Both the position numbers and the translations under genes were made by a program. From Citrus sinensis (taxonomy: Eukaryota; Streptophyta; Magnoliopsida; Sapindales; Rutaceae), in assembly GCF_022201045.2 (NCBI RefSeq), contig NC_068564.1:29603001-29667000 (forward strand): a DNA stretch of 64,000 nucleotides, given 5' to 3'. Below, piece by piece: positions 12,265-26,500 of this stretch. A model generated the notes under the pieces. It searched no databases. It was not told where the DNA came from and was given only the letters and a program-made list of their open reading frames with translations. The stretch's first letter is position 1, and each line of letters starts with the position of its first letter.

Positions 12265-12891
12265 GAGTTAGTTTGGGAATGTTGTACCTTATAAAATAAT
12301 TGTTGTTAGGTGTATTATAGAAATAATTAATTGGAAAGAGAATTAGTTCAACGTTTGGTAAATTTTATTTTTAAAAGTGTTATGAGATTTAAAAACAGTT
12401 GTATGTCTTTAGTAAATTTTACTGTTAAATTACTAAAAATAAATAAATGATTGAATTAGATATAATGTCGAATAAAATTTATTTAAACATTTGTAAACAT
12501 GTATATAAAATTATTTTTTTATTGTGAACGTATAACAATTGATAACTGAAGTAAATATTTTATATTATTAATTTTATTTTTTATTTTGTTATCTCAATAT
12601 AATTGGTAATAATAATAATCTATTTAAAGTTAATGATTTTATTTTCTAGCTAACAAGGATAATTTTAGATTTTTGTAATATATGAAGATATATATGAAAT
12701 TATATTAAATATATAAATATTTCTCAAAATAAAATTTTAAAAAGTTATTCCTTCTTTACTTTTTAAAATCTACTATAAAATGGAATGATTTTGTCAAAAA
12801 TAATTTCTAAAAAAATTTATCGAATACTAAAATTAGTTTTAATTTTTTAAAATCACTTTTGAACCTCCCAAATGCAATTATCAGCCAGTCC
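12265..12891 (-). mobile_element. PIF/Harbinger-like MITE of about 0.6 kb, copy A
   Basis: TTA lies on both sides (12262-12264 and 12892-12894). The reverse complement aligns along nearly its whole length with the element at 26501-27067: both contain ACAAAAATCTAAAAT, GATTATTATTATTA, ATAACAAAATAAAA and ATATACATGTTTA in the same order. Ends are GAGTTAGTTTGGGAATG and GGACTGGCTGATAATTGC, diverged but of the (G)GnnTGTTTGGG type. No coding capacity. Strand is given relative to copy B. Confidence 0.6.
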
Positions 12892-13322
12892 TTAATGGTA
12901 CAAACATTAAAATTAATCCAAAAGCATCAAATATAGCAAAAAAATAACTCCTATCTACATTGACTTATATTTGTGGAGATTAAGTGAGGATAATTACACT
13001 TGAGGTCCATTCCGAGAAGAGAGGAAATTGGCGGAAAGATTCTCTCTCTTGGCCTTTCCGTGGGCCCAAGGAAAAACAAATTATTAGTCACTAAACAGCA
13101 ACAAGCCGTTTCTATCCTCATTTTATCGTCCTTTAGTTCAGTTATCATATTCCTTTTGCTAATCCCACCCATATCAATGAGCACAGCCTTACATTCACAG
13201 ACTTTATTATCCTAAACGCACTCGATATTCTTTCACTCGGAAATAATCTATCCTCTGCAAAAATTAAAAGTTTATCGCCATACCACACCAAACTGGAACG
13301 GATCATTGCCACATGCTTAATT

Positions 13323-15661
13323 ATGGCTCCAAGCAGTAACCCACCACCGACCACTGGTTCATCATCAAAACGCTGCGTTCCGGTGTGCGCGGGCATCGTG
13401 CTCTCATGTTTGCTTGCTTTTACACTTCAAATCTTCTTCTTCTCACCAATATCCCCAGACTTGCTTTTACTGCCCCCGGCATCTTCAGCTTCTCTCATTC
13501 CCACAACCAGCGATATACAGGTAAGTAGCTAGTAGCTAGCTCCACACCAATCTCCAATCCTTTGGTGTCAATATAATTATGACGCAAGGTGATGTGGCTG
13601 CCACATCAACAGGTCGTTAAAATTGGTTACTTACAGCATTAGTTCTAGCATGTATATAATATATAAATATATATATATACAGCATTAGTTCTCACGGGGG
13701 CCGATCCGGGCGGAAGACATTGTCAGGTGGGGAGTTTGGCTGGGGCGGCACATCTGTTAAAAGATAACGTAGGTGTCCTAAGATGAGCTCAACGAGAACA
13801 GAAATCTCGTGTGGAACAAAAGGGTAAAAGCTCGTTTGATTCTGATTTTCAGTACGAATACGAACCGTGAAAGCGTGGCCTATCGATCCTTTAGACCTTT
13901 AGAATTTGAAGCTAGAGGTGTCAGAAAAGTTAACACAGGGATAACCGGCTTATTTTATTTTTTTAAATATTTTATGAAAATTACTTCAAAAAATAATATT
14001 TTCACGCATTTAAAATAAATAATTTATTATTATTATTATTTAAAATTTAAAATAAAATAATAAATTTTGAGTTTATAATACTTAAAATATATTTAAGTGA
14101 ATATTAAAAAAATTTAAATTAAATAAAAAATTTTGAACTAAACCTCCTCTTATTTTAGTTTATGGTTCCGCCACTGTGTGTACAGTGAGTCTTTTGAAGT
14201 GATAATTGATCCTAAGGGGTACTTTGTAATCTCATGAATAGACCTGTAATCCTTCAGTTGATGAATGAAGCCATCTCAGATCGTTTATCACCGTGTGGAT
14301 ATAATAGACCTAGTGCCGAACCACGTAACGTTTAGCCAAACCTCTTAGATTTCTTCTTCTTTAATTATCAATCATTTTGAGTTGTGTGTAATTGTTGAAT
14401 CGGGTAAATATTCTTGGTCAAATTTGTTTCAATGACATTTGTGCATGATTTCATGTTGTAGAGTGTGACTAGACTTGGAGAAGGAATTTTGAACGGCCCA
14501 GAAGATGTTTGTGTGGACAGAAACGGTGTCCTTTATACGGCCACAAGAGATGGTTGGATTAAAAGATTGCATAAAAATGGAACCTGGGAGAATTGGAAGC
14601 TGATTGGCGGTGATACTTTACTTGGAATCACAACAACACAGGAAAATGAGATAATTGTATGCGACGCAGATAAGGGTTTGCTTAAGGTTACAGAAGAGGG
14701 AGTAACAGTTCTTGCATCACATGTCAATGGATCCAGAATAAAGTAACAATCTTCTTTTTAATTTTTTTTTCTAGTGTCTTTGAATTTAATGCATTTGATT
14801 GGCCATGTTCATGTTTACTTATCTTGTGCATGATTTAATCAGTTTGGCAGACGATCTGATCGCGGCAACAGATGGGAGTATTTATTTCAGTGTGGCAAGC
14901 ACCAAGTTTGGGCTTCATAACTGGGGCCTAGACCTTCTCGAGGCGAAACCACACGGAAAGCTGCTCAAATATGATCCTTCATTGAATGAAACATCGATTC
15001 TGCTTGATAGTTTGTTCTTCGCTAATGGCGTTGCACTCTCGAAAGATGAAGACTATTTAGTTGTCTGTGAAACGTTTAAGTAAGTTGAATTAATTTGCAC
15101 CAAGTCACAGATATTATATATATTTGGTACCTACAGTTCATAGCATTATTTCCCCCCCAATTTTCGGGATTCATCAGATTCAGGTGCCTTAAGTATTGGC
15201 TGAAGGGCGAGAGTAAAGAACAAACAGAAATTTTTGTCGAAAACCTTCCAGGCGGACCTGATAACATCAAACTCGCCCCAGATGGCTCTTTCTGGATCGC
15301 AATACTGCAGGTATTTATTTCTAACCAATAGAGCAAGATACTTAAGATTTCCGGTACTTTCTAAACAAACTTGCATATGCTGCTGCAGTTGAGTTCTCCA
15401 GGGCTAGAGTTTGTGCACACTTCCAAGGCAACCAAACATCTGCTAGCAGCATTTCCAAAACTAATGAAGCTGGCTGCCCCCTTGCACAAGAAAGCGGCAG
15501 TAGTAAACGTTGCGGCAAATGGCATTGTAATCAGAAAGTTTGAAGATCCTAATGGAAAGGTGATGTCCTTTGTGACTTCTGCTTTGGAGTTTGATGATCA
15601 TCTCTACTTGGGCAGCCTCAACACCAACTTCATCGGGAAACTGCCTCTGAAAGCTACATAA
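13323..15661 (+). CDS. Strictosidine synthase-like protein, copy 4 (complete, one intron lost)
   Basis: Five exons: 13323-13520, 14462-14742, 14843-15079, 15178-15310, 15389-15661, giving 373 residues. The N-terminus MAPSSNPPPTTGSSSKRC precedes a hydrophobic anchor (about residues 24-45). Propeller motifs: NGPEDVCVDRNGVLYTATRDG, LADDLIAATDGSIYFSVAS, LFFANGVALSKDED, PDNIKLAPDGSFWIAI. Val345 in SFVTS occupies the position of the strictosidine synthase catalytic Glu, as in the other copies. Exons 2 and 3 of SSL-2 and SSL-3 are joined here without an intron (between 14674 and 14675, DADK/GLLKV), a precise intron loss. Intron 1 is 941 bp and contains a 25S rRNA fragment (13695-13951). Role inferred only from family: membrane-anchored SSL/APMAP-type propeller, substrate unknown. 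It converges on the proteasome gene 474 bp away. Confidence 0.93.
13695..13951 (+). rRNA. 25S rRNA gene fragment inside SSL-4 intron 1 (not functional)
   Basis: About 257 bases closely match the conserved peptidyl-transferase (domain V) part of plant 25S rRNA from memory: GATCCGGGCGG, GACATTGTCAGGTGGGGAG, GGCTGGGGCGGCACATCTG, TAAGATGAGCTCAACGAG, GAACCGTGAAAGCGTGGCC, AGCTAGAGGTGTCAGAAAAG, ending CACAGGGATAACCGGCTT. A few differences from the usual sequence are seen, most of them C-to-T or similar. It stands alone, in the sense orientation of the host intron, in AT-rich surroundings, so it is a captured or retrocopied fragment rather than an rDNA unit. Confidence 0.9.
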
Positions 15662-16134
15662 TTGTCCGAGTCGTCAAGGAAAATGGTTTTCTCCACAGAC
15701 AAAAGGGGAAACAATCTGTTCATAAAATATTTGTGTTTTAACAAGTTCAGAAGGATTAAAACAGTAATTTCATGTGTGTTTTGAATAAGAGAGAACTAGC
15801 TAGTCTGGCGGTTTATGTTTATCTCGAGAACTCTTGGCCTCAACGGGGCAGTTGCCTGAAGACGGCATCCATACAAGATTTCGGTAGAATAGAGATTAAT
15901 TCTTATAAGAATAAGATATACGATGACTGGCAGGCTGTAGATGTTGTAACATGACTTGATAGCTTGAAAATTTGAAATGTAACACAAGACAACATAATAC
16001 GAAACAATAGACCTCGAAATGCTAACAGAATTCCTCTCTCTCCCCCATTATATCTGGAACCTTACAAGATCAATTAGAGAACATGAATTCAAATACTAGC
16101 AAAATGTTTTTCAAGCAGCAGCTACTTAATTCAT
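15662..16134. other. Convergent 3' spacer, SSL-4 and PAA
   Basis: The 3' ends of two convergent genes meet here. No further gene is supported; two short overlapping frames at 15772-15987 on opposite strands have no recognisable features. Confidence 0.5.
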
Positions 16135-19100
16135 TCAGTCGCGCTCACTAATGGCTGTTAAATGTTCATCAATTTCTTCAGATGATAACACTCGGAAAAC
16201 TCGATCATCTGATCTCACAACTCCAACCTACCCAAAAATCAAATGATTCACATCAGCAACTGTTGAAAAGCCTCTTAATTGTACAGATAATTTAAAAAAA
16301 AAAAAAAACACCAGGCACCTATTCCAACAGTTCAAAGGCTAATTTATCCTATGCAACATCAACATCAATGGCAATATAAATACCTCAATCTCTGTAGCCT
16401 TGAAATCTTCTTGGAGAACAGATTGCAGAGCAGAGACAGCAGTCTACATAATATTAGAAATTTGCAATATTAGGCCTTCAAACAATGCTATTATATTTAG
16501 TTCCAAAAAGACAAAAAACCACCCTAATCCATCCAATTTAGTTTATATGAATAGTAAGGCGATAGACCAAATAACAACAATTCCTTTTCCTACGTGTAAG
16601 ATCATCATTATTCCAAGAAAACCAAATAAAACCGGTTAATAAGTATTTCCACCAGTCAGAATAATAGAGTTACTGTGTGGCTGGTGTAAAAAACAAAAAC
16701 CTTGGATCCATAGTTTAACGACCTCTAATTAAGCTCGTAATTTCACTTGCATATTTCAACCTTTTCTAACCCCATCCAAAAAAAAGGGGCAGAAATTGAA
16801 AAGAATTTGTTCATTGACAAGATAGCATTGGATATTGAAGAGAAAGATGCGAATCCCAGAAATAGTCTCAACAATACTAAAGCAGAAGCTTTTAGTCAAC
16901 CATTCACCCAGAATTTAAAATGCAATATATCACTCGCAAATGTTGTTGTAACCAATTAGCAGCTAGAAGTTTGATTTATTGCATTTGCCACTGTAACATA
17001 AGTACTAACTATCAATTTTGTAACTCATTGGTAGATGCAATTATCCAAAAATACAAAAGAACCTGTTGCCTTTTCCATTTAATCTCCTCTTATCACCTTC
17101 TTTCAATTTATTTTATATGTTTAAATTCAAAAATATGTTTATTTTAGAAATTTTATTAAATCTGTGCCACCCACTACAGATGTGAACCCCTCCCTCTCTT
17201 CCTTTTTGTATATTTGATAAGAATAATCATGCTATGTCTTTCAGCGACTGAAAATATTTTGAAAAAATAAGACACGTACCTGAACTGTTTCCTCATAAGA
17301 AAAGGCAGGATCATTTTTCATTTTCTTTTCCAAGAAATTGATTGCCTCTTGCTCTTTCAGTCCAGCACTCGTTGCCTGCAATACATAGCTTTTACTTTAG
17401 AAAAAATGTTCCAACTTGAATAACACAGTTTTCTGAAGTAAGTTTATTCACAATGTTTCAACATTACATGAATGAAATGAAAATTATGTCCAAAGAAAAA
17501 TTTCCAAGGAATCAGAAAGTTCCATCCTCAGTGAGAAGATGATGTAAGGTGGTAAGGTATTCAAGAACTATCTGATCATTTTCATGCCAGTGTAAGGTGA
17601 ATTCTATTTCTGAACTCCAGGAATAACCAGTGTAAGGTATTCATGCGGACTTGCACTAATGCTTACAACATCAACTAAAATGTAATAAACTGGTAGAGTA
17701 GTCTCTTTATGGAAAAGACGAAAAAAATCGTAGTCTTGACAAAATTCAAGAATAAAATGCTTTAAAAGAATAACAAGAGATCAAATCAAATTTGTAAATA
17801 AATAATTTGCCAACTACCTTGTGACCAAAAAAATGTCCAGCAGGATCACATTTGTAAAGTTGAGGCCCTTTCTCTTCATCGATACCCAAAACCATAGCAA
17901 CTTCACAGCAGAAAACATTAAGGATGTTAAAGATTAGCTGATTAGGCTAGATTAGCAAGACACCAACAGGAGCATACATGTGCATCTGCAAGTGTGAAAT
18001 GAACTACTACAATTCCTCGTATGAATCACTAAAATACAAGATAATAACAACCACAATAAATTAAAGAGAGTACACACTTACCAACTCCAAGAGGTCTCAT
18101 ATAAGCATGCTGGGTATAAACCTGTGACTTGTCTGCAATCCTACATGCATAAAATATGATGTTAGGATCATATTAGACTAAGCAACAAGATATAAATTAT
18201 CAACAAAACTAAAATTGAAAATTTTGATTATGATGGTTCAAAGCAAACATATACAAACAAAACTATGGTCAGTTGCCTCATTAGAACCCAAGTAATCATC
18301 ATATGTTCAGAAATTAAACAGAGAAGCAGGCCATTGTTAAGGTTTTTCATTCATACATCAGGAAAATGTCCAATTTCTTCAATACATAGCTCAAATAAGC
18401 TGATAAGTGGATTGTTTAGGCACACATTTGCAGATTTTCAAGCCCAGATAATGGTCTAAGCAAATGTCTTCCAATTTAGTCGAGAAATATCTAATGAGCT
18501 TTAGTTTAGGTTAGCTAAACAAACAAACAGACCTCAGTCCTTTTTGAAGGTTTAAATTGTTACTTATAAACAATCGAGATCTACATTTTTATTACCTGTA
18601 CACAAGCCTTTTTCAGCATAAATAAATTATTACCAAATTTTGTTCATGAGCCATGTTCCCAATTTTATTGAGTCAGCCTCAAGATATTTTTGAACAACTC
18701 CAGCTGATTTGTAACCCTAACTATACATTAAAAAAAAAAATTCAAATCATTTGCTTTTATCCCGCTCACTTAAACCTTCTACAAAGTTTCTCAAACTATA
18801 TATTGGAAGAACCTCTAAAGTATATGATTCATAACAATCAAAACAAACTCCCAAGCACACAATAAAATAATCACCACATGAAGCACAAATAAATGGTATT
18901 AACTTCTATTGTATACAATATGAGAATAGCATCATACCATCTGGACAAAACATCTACTGGCATTTCATATCCAAATTTGAACCGATATTCAGCAGCTTCA
19001 TTCCTTGCTTGGTGAACCAAGGACCTAGCATCAGCTGGAAATTAACATGGCTATCATTATTAGACAATCCCCTCATAATCTAATGATTTTCAACCAAAAG

Positions 19101-19690
19101 CAAAGAATATCCAAATTATGTAACCAATGTCTCTTCATACTTCATAATAAAGCAGACATTAAACATTATCGAAATTTTTAATCGCATACCAAATTAATAA
19201 ACAAACATATATAATAGACTGAAATTGAATTTATAGATACAAATCAATGGCCGAAACCTGTGTTGCCGGTGGCCAACAATCCAAGGTACTTGGTAATAGG
19301 GAAAAGATGGGTGACACAAGTCTGATCCAAAAGCTTGTCCTGCTCATTATGCAACAAAAAATTTAACAGCAACCCAACAGGAAAAGAAACATACAAAAAA
19401 ATTATCTAACAAAAATGAAACAACCCAGATGGAAATAACTTACAGGGACCTTCTTCTGAGTGACAACACAGACAGAGTCCTTGCCGCGAACACCAATGGA
19501 AGTGATGGCAGTGGCCTTTACAGCCTTAAACGCATACTCTGGTCAAATTGTTAATAATTAGTGAAAAAAAAAAGTGAGAAGTAATAAATAAAAGAGGTAA
19601 TGTGGAGAATTTACCAACTTGGAAGAGACGACCCTCGGGAGAGAAGATGGTGATGTGGCGATCGTAGCCGGCTCCGCTTCCTCTACTCAT
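16135..19690 (-). CDS. PAA1: 20S proteasome subunit alpha type-6 (PAA)
   Basis: Nine exons read on the minus strand: 19690-19615, 19538-19444, 19339-19258, 19034-18938, 18140-18082, 17900-17818, 17375-17280, 16443-16384, 16227-16135, coding 246 residues, the exact length of plant PAA. The start [20 protein letters not shown] and GRLFQVEYAFKAV form the proteasome alpha N-terminal signature; [20 protein letters not shown] and [18 protein letters not shown] are alpha-6 core motifs, and the C-terminus [14 protein letters not shown] is diagnostic for PAA. Alpha subunits form the outer gate rings of the 20S core and have no catalytic Thr. All splice borders are GT..AG and frames join without a break. 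It is divergent from RPS29 (883 bp between start codons) and convergent with SSL-4. Confidence 0.97.
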
Positions 19691-21974
<2,284 letters not shown>

Positions 21975-23098
21975 AGAAGATGGCTGTCAAGGCTTTGCAG
22001 TGGACTGTGGAGCATACCTAGGAATGGAGAAATTTTCAGTTTTCATGTGATTTCTTTTTAGTTTTTCGCAAGTAGCATAAAGCTTGCGAATCAATTAGAG
22101 CTTGAACTTTGTAGATGGATTTCTTTGCAGTCTTAATATGACTGCCAATCTTATTACTTTAATGTTCTCTTATGTATGGAGCGCAAGAGTGTCTTATAGT
22201 TTTCTCTTGCTTTTGGAGTATTAACATGTTAAATGATACCCGATCTGTGGGAAATTTATGCCCGTTTTATCAAGAAAAAATTACTACCAATGCCCACCAT
22301 CGGCGGCAGGTGGCATCTCGGTATTTCGGGCATCCAGCTTCAGCAGCTGACAAAGCCGAAGTTTTAAAATATGATTTTAGGTATTTAGCTACTTCGTTAT
22401 CAGCAATCACTTGTTCAAAAGTCATCGAACTGGTAGGATCTTAGGGAAAGAGATTACAAGTATAATATCTGCCTTAATTGATTAATAAAATATTAATTTT
22501 ATCTTTTTTGTCCCAAAAAAAAGTAAATAATATCCAATAATGCAAAGCATTACAATATTATAAGTCTAAAATATAAACTGACTAAAAGTAATTCTTATAA
22601 GTGTAAAAATTTAATATTTGATATATCTATTTGTGTAATTTTTTTGAGAATAAAATTAATATTTTATTGATTAACTTATTGACCAACTAATGATAATAAT
22701 GAAAATGTAATAAATATAGTCCTGATAGACTATAATGATTTTTATAATTATTAGATATATTATAATTTTTAAAGTACTCAAACAATAATATCCCTAGAAG
22801 AAATAAAAAAGCGAGGATTAAATACACACGACTGGTACTCTCCGATCCACTTTCTAATTTGAACTTGTCCTATATGAGTTCTATTTTTACGTCAAATAAT
22901 TATAATATTTGCCCTTAGCTGCCAGATTAACCAAAAAATACATGCCTGCAATCATCACAACAAAAGGGACTCTAAAGCAGCGAGATACAATGTTCCTTCC
23001 CACAGATCTTCGCCCAGGCTGGAGAACTTCATTTCTTGTTTAAATTTACAAGGGTACACTTCATCCGGTTAAAAATCACCTTCTTTTGCATCAGAGCC
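21975..23098. other. Convergent 3' spacer, RPS29 and MTI1
   Basis: The first 400-500 bases are probably the RPS29 3' UTR. A block at about 22265-22440 is less AT-rich, open on the + strand and, for about 50 codons, on the minus strand (MTFEQVIADNEVAKYLKSYF and on); I do not recognise either frame. The rest is AT-rich with no gene seen. Confidence 0.4.
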
Positions 23099-25940
23099 TC
23101 AGGCTGTCTTTTGTATGAAATCCTTTATGTCAAAAGCATCATCAGCACCTGCCTTTGTAACGACACCCTGCTCAGTGAACACAGAGGTCAAACTAAAAAG
23201 CGATTAACGTTCAGAGTGTATATGCACTAGAGGGTCAGGGAAACAGAAACCTTTTCTGTTATAATTCCAGTGATCAAATTAGCTGGGGTAACATCAAAAG
23301 CCGGATTCCAGACAGAGATTCCAGATGCAGCTACTTGTTCACCAAGTCCTCCTCGAGAGCACAACAATTCTTTAGCAGACCTCTCCTCTATGACAATCTC
23401 TTGTCCAGAAGAAAGGGTTAAATCAATTGACGTCAGTGGAGCAGCCACATAAAACAGAATATTATGAAACTTTGCACATAATGCAAGGCTGTAGGTTCCA
23501 ATCTTGTTAGCAGTGTCACCTAGAATTCAATCAACCCATAGTTAGATATACTTCCTTGACTACAACACAAACATAGATGAACTATAAACTGCAATGAAGT
23601 ACCATTTGCAGCCACTCGATCTGCTCCGACAATGACAGCACTCACACGACCATCTTTCATCAATGCAGCCGCAGCAGAGTCGGCTATAAGAGTAGCTGGT
23701 ATGCGATCATGTACCAACTCAAAAGCAGTGAGTCTAGATCCCTGTGGTTAGAGTTCCATATATAATTAATTGATAAAAGAATAAGAAGTAGTTAAATGTT
23801 GATGACTTTATAAATAACACTAATTATTTCAAATAAACTTGAATATTTCAAACCACTTAAAAGTTTAACCAGGGACGACTCCATCACAAAATCAGATGCA
23901 TGGCAGTTTTTTCCACAGAACTAAATCAAAAAACATATTGTAAACCTACTTATCAATTGGGTTGCTAAAGCAGTCAAAATAGCCAACTTGAAGTGTGGTA
24001 TCTTCAAGTTTGTAGGAACAAGTATGTACCAATAGGGGTGAAGCTCTTTTTTTTTTTTTTTGAGGGTACGGTAAATTTTCTTTTTAATTGGTATTGTATA
24101 TTAGTATATTACCATATGAAGTTGGTAGGGATTTCAATAGATTAGGAATTGGTACAGTTTTTTCCTTTCAATTTCTTAGTTGTTATACTTATGTAAATAA
24201 TTAATAAATAAAATGTGTACTTTATTTTCTAAGCTAATTTATTTTAAATCTGTTTGAATTACTATTTGACTTTGGTTAGACAAGAACCCTTTCCTAGTTT
24301 TTTTTTTTTTACTCTCATAGCCTCTCCTACTTTAACAAGTGGCCAAGTTTTGAGTTTCAAATTTTAATGTTAACAGAAAGGCACCTTCAGTGGGAATAAT
24401 GAGTTATTGGGTTTTGGAAAAAAAATTTATGGCCTGTTTTTAAGCACACGTGGAATGACAAACTTATAAATTACTAGACTGATAAACTTGTAAAGATAAC
24501 AGTAGAACAGTGGCAGTTATGTATATAATGGTATTTCTGTAAATAAAACTGAAAATTTTCCCAAATTTTGGATGGGCTACAACAAATGGCCTCGCCCCGG
24601 CATACGAACCAAAGTTGAATACTCAAGACTTACTTGGTTGAATGGACGTGTTTCAGAGCAATAAGCTCTTTCTAACACTCCCTCAGAATGAAGTGCACGG
24701 ATCACACCAAGGGCGGTACCATATCCAGCTGTTGCAAGACTGGCAAAAGGAAAGGAACACAGTTTGAAATATGGGAAACATCAAATGACATATCATTACA
24801 AATCTAAGTTGAAATAGCTCCACTCTATCTTGCCAACCAAAAGTACACACAAAAGACTCAGATAGAGAGAGTTTATATTCTTAAGAAAATGAAAAATAAC
24901 TGGAGGTACCTGCCAGTGTTGCAATGAGTAAGAACAGAGAATTTAGAATTTTTGAGCTGGTTCTGAAGAAAACTTGCCCCATAAGAACCAATAGCTTTGT
25001 TTGTAGCAACATCATCTTTGAGCATAATTTCAGCAGCTTCTATGTAGGCCTATAAATGTAAGACAAAAAGCAAGAACTAAATAAGATTAATCAGTATGAT
25101 TAATTGAAGGAAATTGAATTAATATTACCTGAAATACACTATTGGCTTCTGAAGCAGTAGCGGCAGCCTTTGATATGATTTCTTTGAGTTTTGCGGCAGC
25201 ATCTGAAAGATTCACTGCAGTCGGTCGACTAAAGAAATAGAAAAAATTTCATATCATCAGCTACCATTCAATAAACGCAATCAGACACGATAATTACAAG
25301 CCAAAGATCTCACACAGGATATAAAAAATCAAAAAGAACCACAATTCCAGTTGCTTAAGAATCATGAAGCATACAGAAGACAAATACGCATCAGGTTCAG
25401 TGACCAACAAATACTACCTAGAGACAAGATATTCCAACTTATTGCCAAGAAATGAAGCTGCATCGGCAGCAGTCCCACTAAATGCATTCAAATTAAACAC
25501 CTCCACTGCCAGGGAAAGTGCCGCTGCCATAGCAATGGCAGGCGCCCCCCGCACCACCATTTCCCGTATTGCAGACCTGAACATAGTAAACATAAAGGAG
25601 ATTGAATTAGTCATATCCAAGCAAGAAAAATAATAATAATAATAATAAAAGAAGCAAGACACAATATGAAATATTGGAAAACAATTTTGGATATAATTTT
25701 ATAGAAAACACTACCAAAAAAATTTACCATCCATCGGCAGAATCGCGAATTTCCAAATAAATAGTTTCCAGAGGAAGCTTTCTCTGTTGAGGAACACAAA
25801 GTAAGTAATTATGATTGATGAGAACGGAGATGGATGATATTAAATGTGATAGTGACCTGGTCGAGAAGCTGAAGGGAGCCACGCCTGTAGCAAATGGACT
25901 GAAGAGAGTTGTTGTCGGTCGAAACGGAATCAAGAGCCAT
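23099..25940 (-). CDS. MTI1: Methylthioribose-1-phosphate isomerase
   Basis: Nine exons on the minus strand: 25940-25857, 25783-25728, 25576-25418, 25228-25129, 25049-24910, 24739-24634, 23741-23603, 23519-23251, 23167-23099, coding 373 residues, normal for plants. The enzyme (MtnA/IDI2, eIF2B-related fold) converts 5-methylthioribose-1-phosphate to methylthioribulose-1-phosphate in the methionine salvage (Yang) cycle, recycling the methylthio group left by ethylene and polyamine synthesis. Visible signatures: [19 protein letters not shown] (residues 50-68), [18 protein letters not shown] with the catalytic Cys176, and [19 protein letters not shown] with catalytic Asp256. ATG 25940 opens the conserved N-terminus ([18 protein letters not shown]). 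The 892-base intron at 23742-24633 contains a 15-base T run but no clear element. All borders are GT..AG. Confidence 0.96.
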
Positions 25941-26500
25941 CTGTTTTCACTCTCTTGCGGCTGCTTTACGATCTCGCTTCGCTGAAATTTATAAGCAACA
26001 ACACACACGCACACACACAATCAATATTCATATAATTCATTGATTAAAAAGAAGAAAATCAAATAGTAGAGCTGAACGACATCTTACCAGAAGCTGACGC
26101 AAATATTACCAATGATTCGCTGAAAAACAGTATATAAGTGAGTGTATGTCTGTTACACACTGCGCCACCAACCGAGGCGGCGTGAATCAGGCCGACGCCT
26201 TTTATATTTTTTTTAAGTTTTTTTTCTTTTATGTATGAAAAATTACATAAATATAATTCTGATTTTTGAATTAAATTACAACACTTTCGGTATTGTATTT
26301 ATAAAAGTGTTATCCTATTTTTTATTTTTATTTTTTTTTGTTGTGGGGTTGAGGGGGGAATGAGGCAGGATTTTATTAACAGAGAGAAAAGATTACAAAG
26401 ATTACAAACGAACAATCGTTTCTTTAAAATATACAAGTTCTTTAATCTTTACATAGGTCCTTGTGTACTAACTACTATTTCGTCACACCAACGTTAATTA

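Larger units (their letters stand above)
8376..13322. other. Repeat-rich spacer between SSL-3 and SSL-4
   Basis: About 5 kb without a supportable gene. It is built largely of non-autonomous transposon remnants listed separately: a hAT-like element (8745-10250), a second hAT-like element (10566-11472) with a nested Harbinger-like MITE (10589-10869), a short MITE (11927-12107) and a 627-bp TTA-flanked MITE (12265-12891). The final 400 bases (12.95-13.32 kb) are less AT-rich and should hold the SSL-4 promoter and leader. Short frames here have no family features. Confidence 0.6.

Noticed and set aside
24044-24062. SINE tail in the MTI1 intron
   Set aside because: There is a T run, but no related body sequence or flanking duplication was found.
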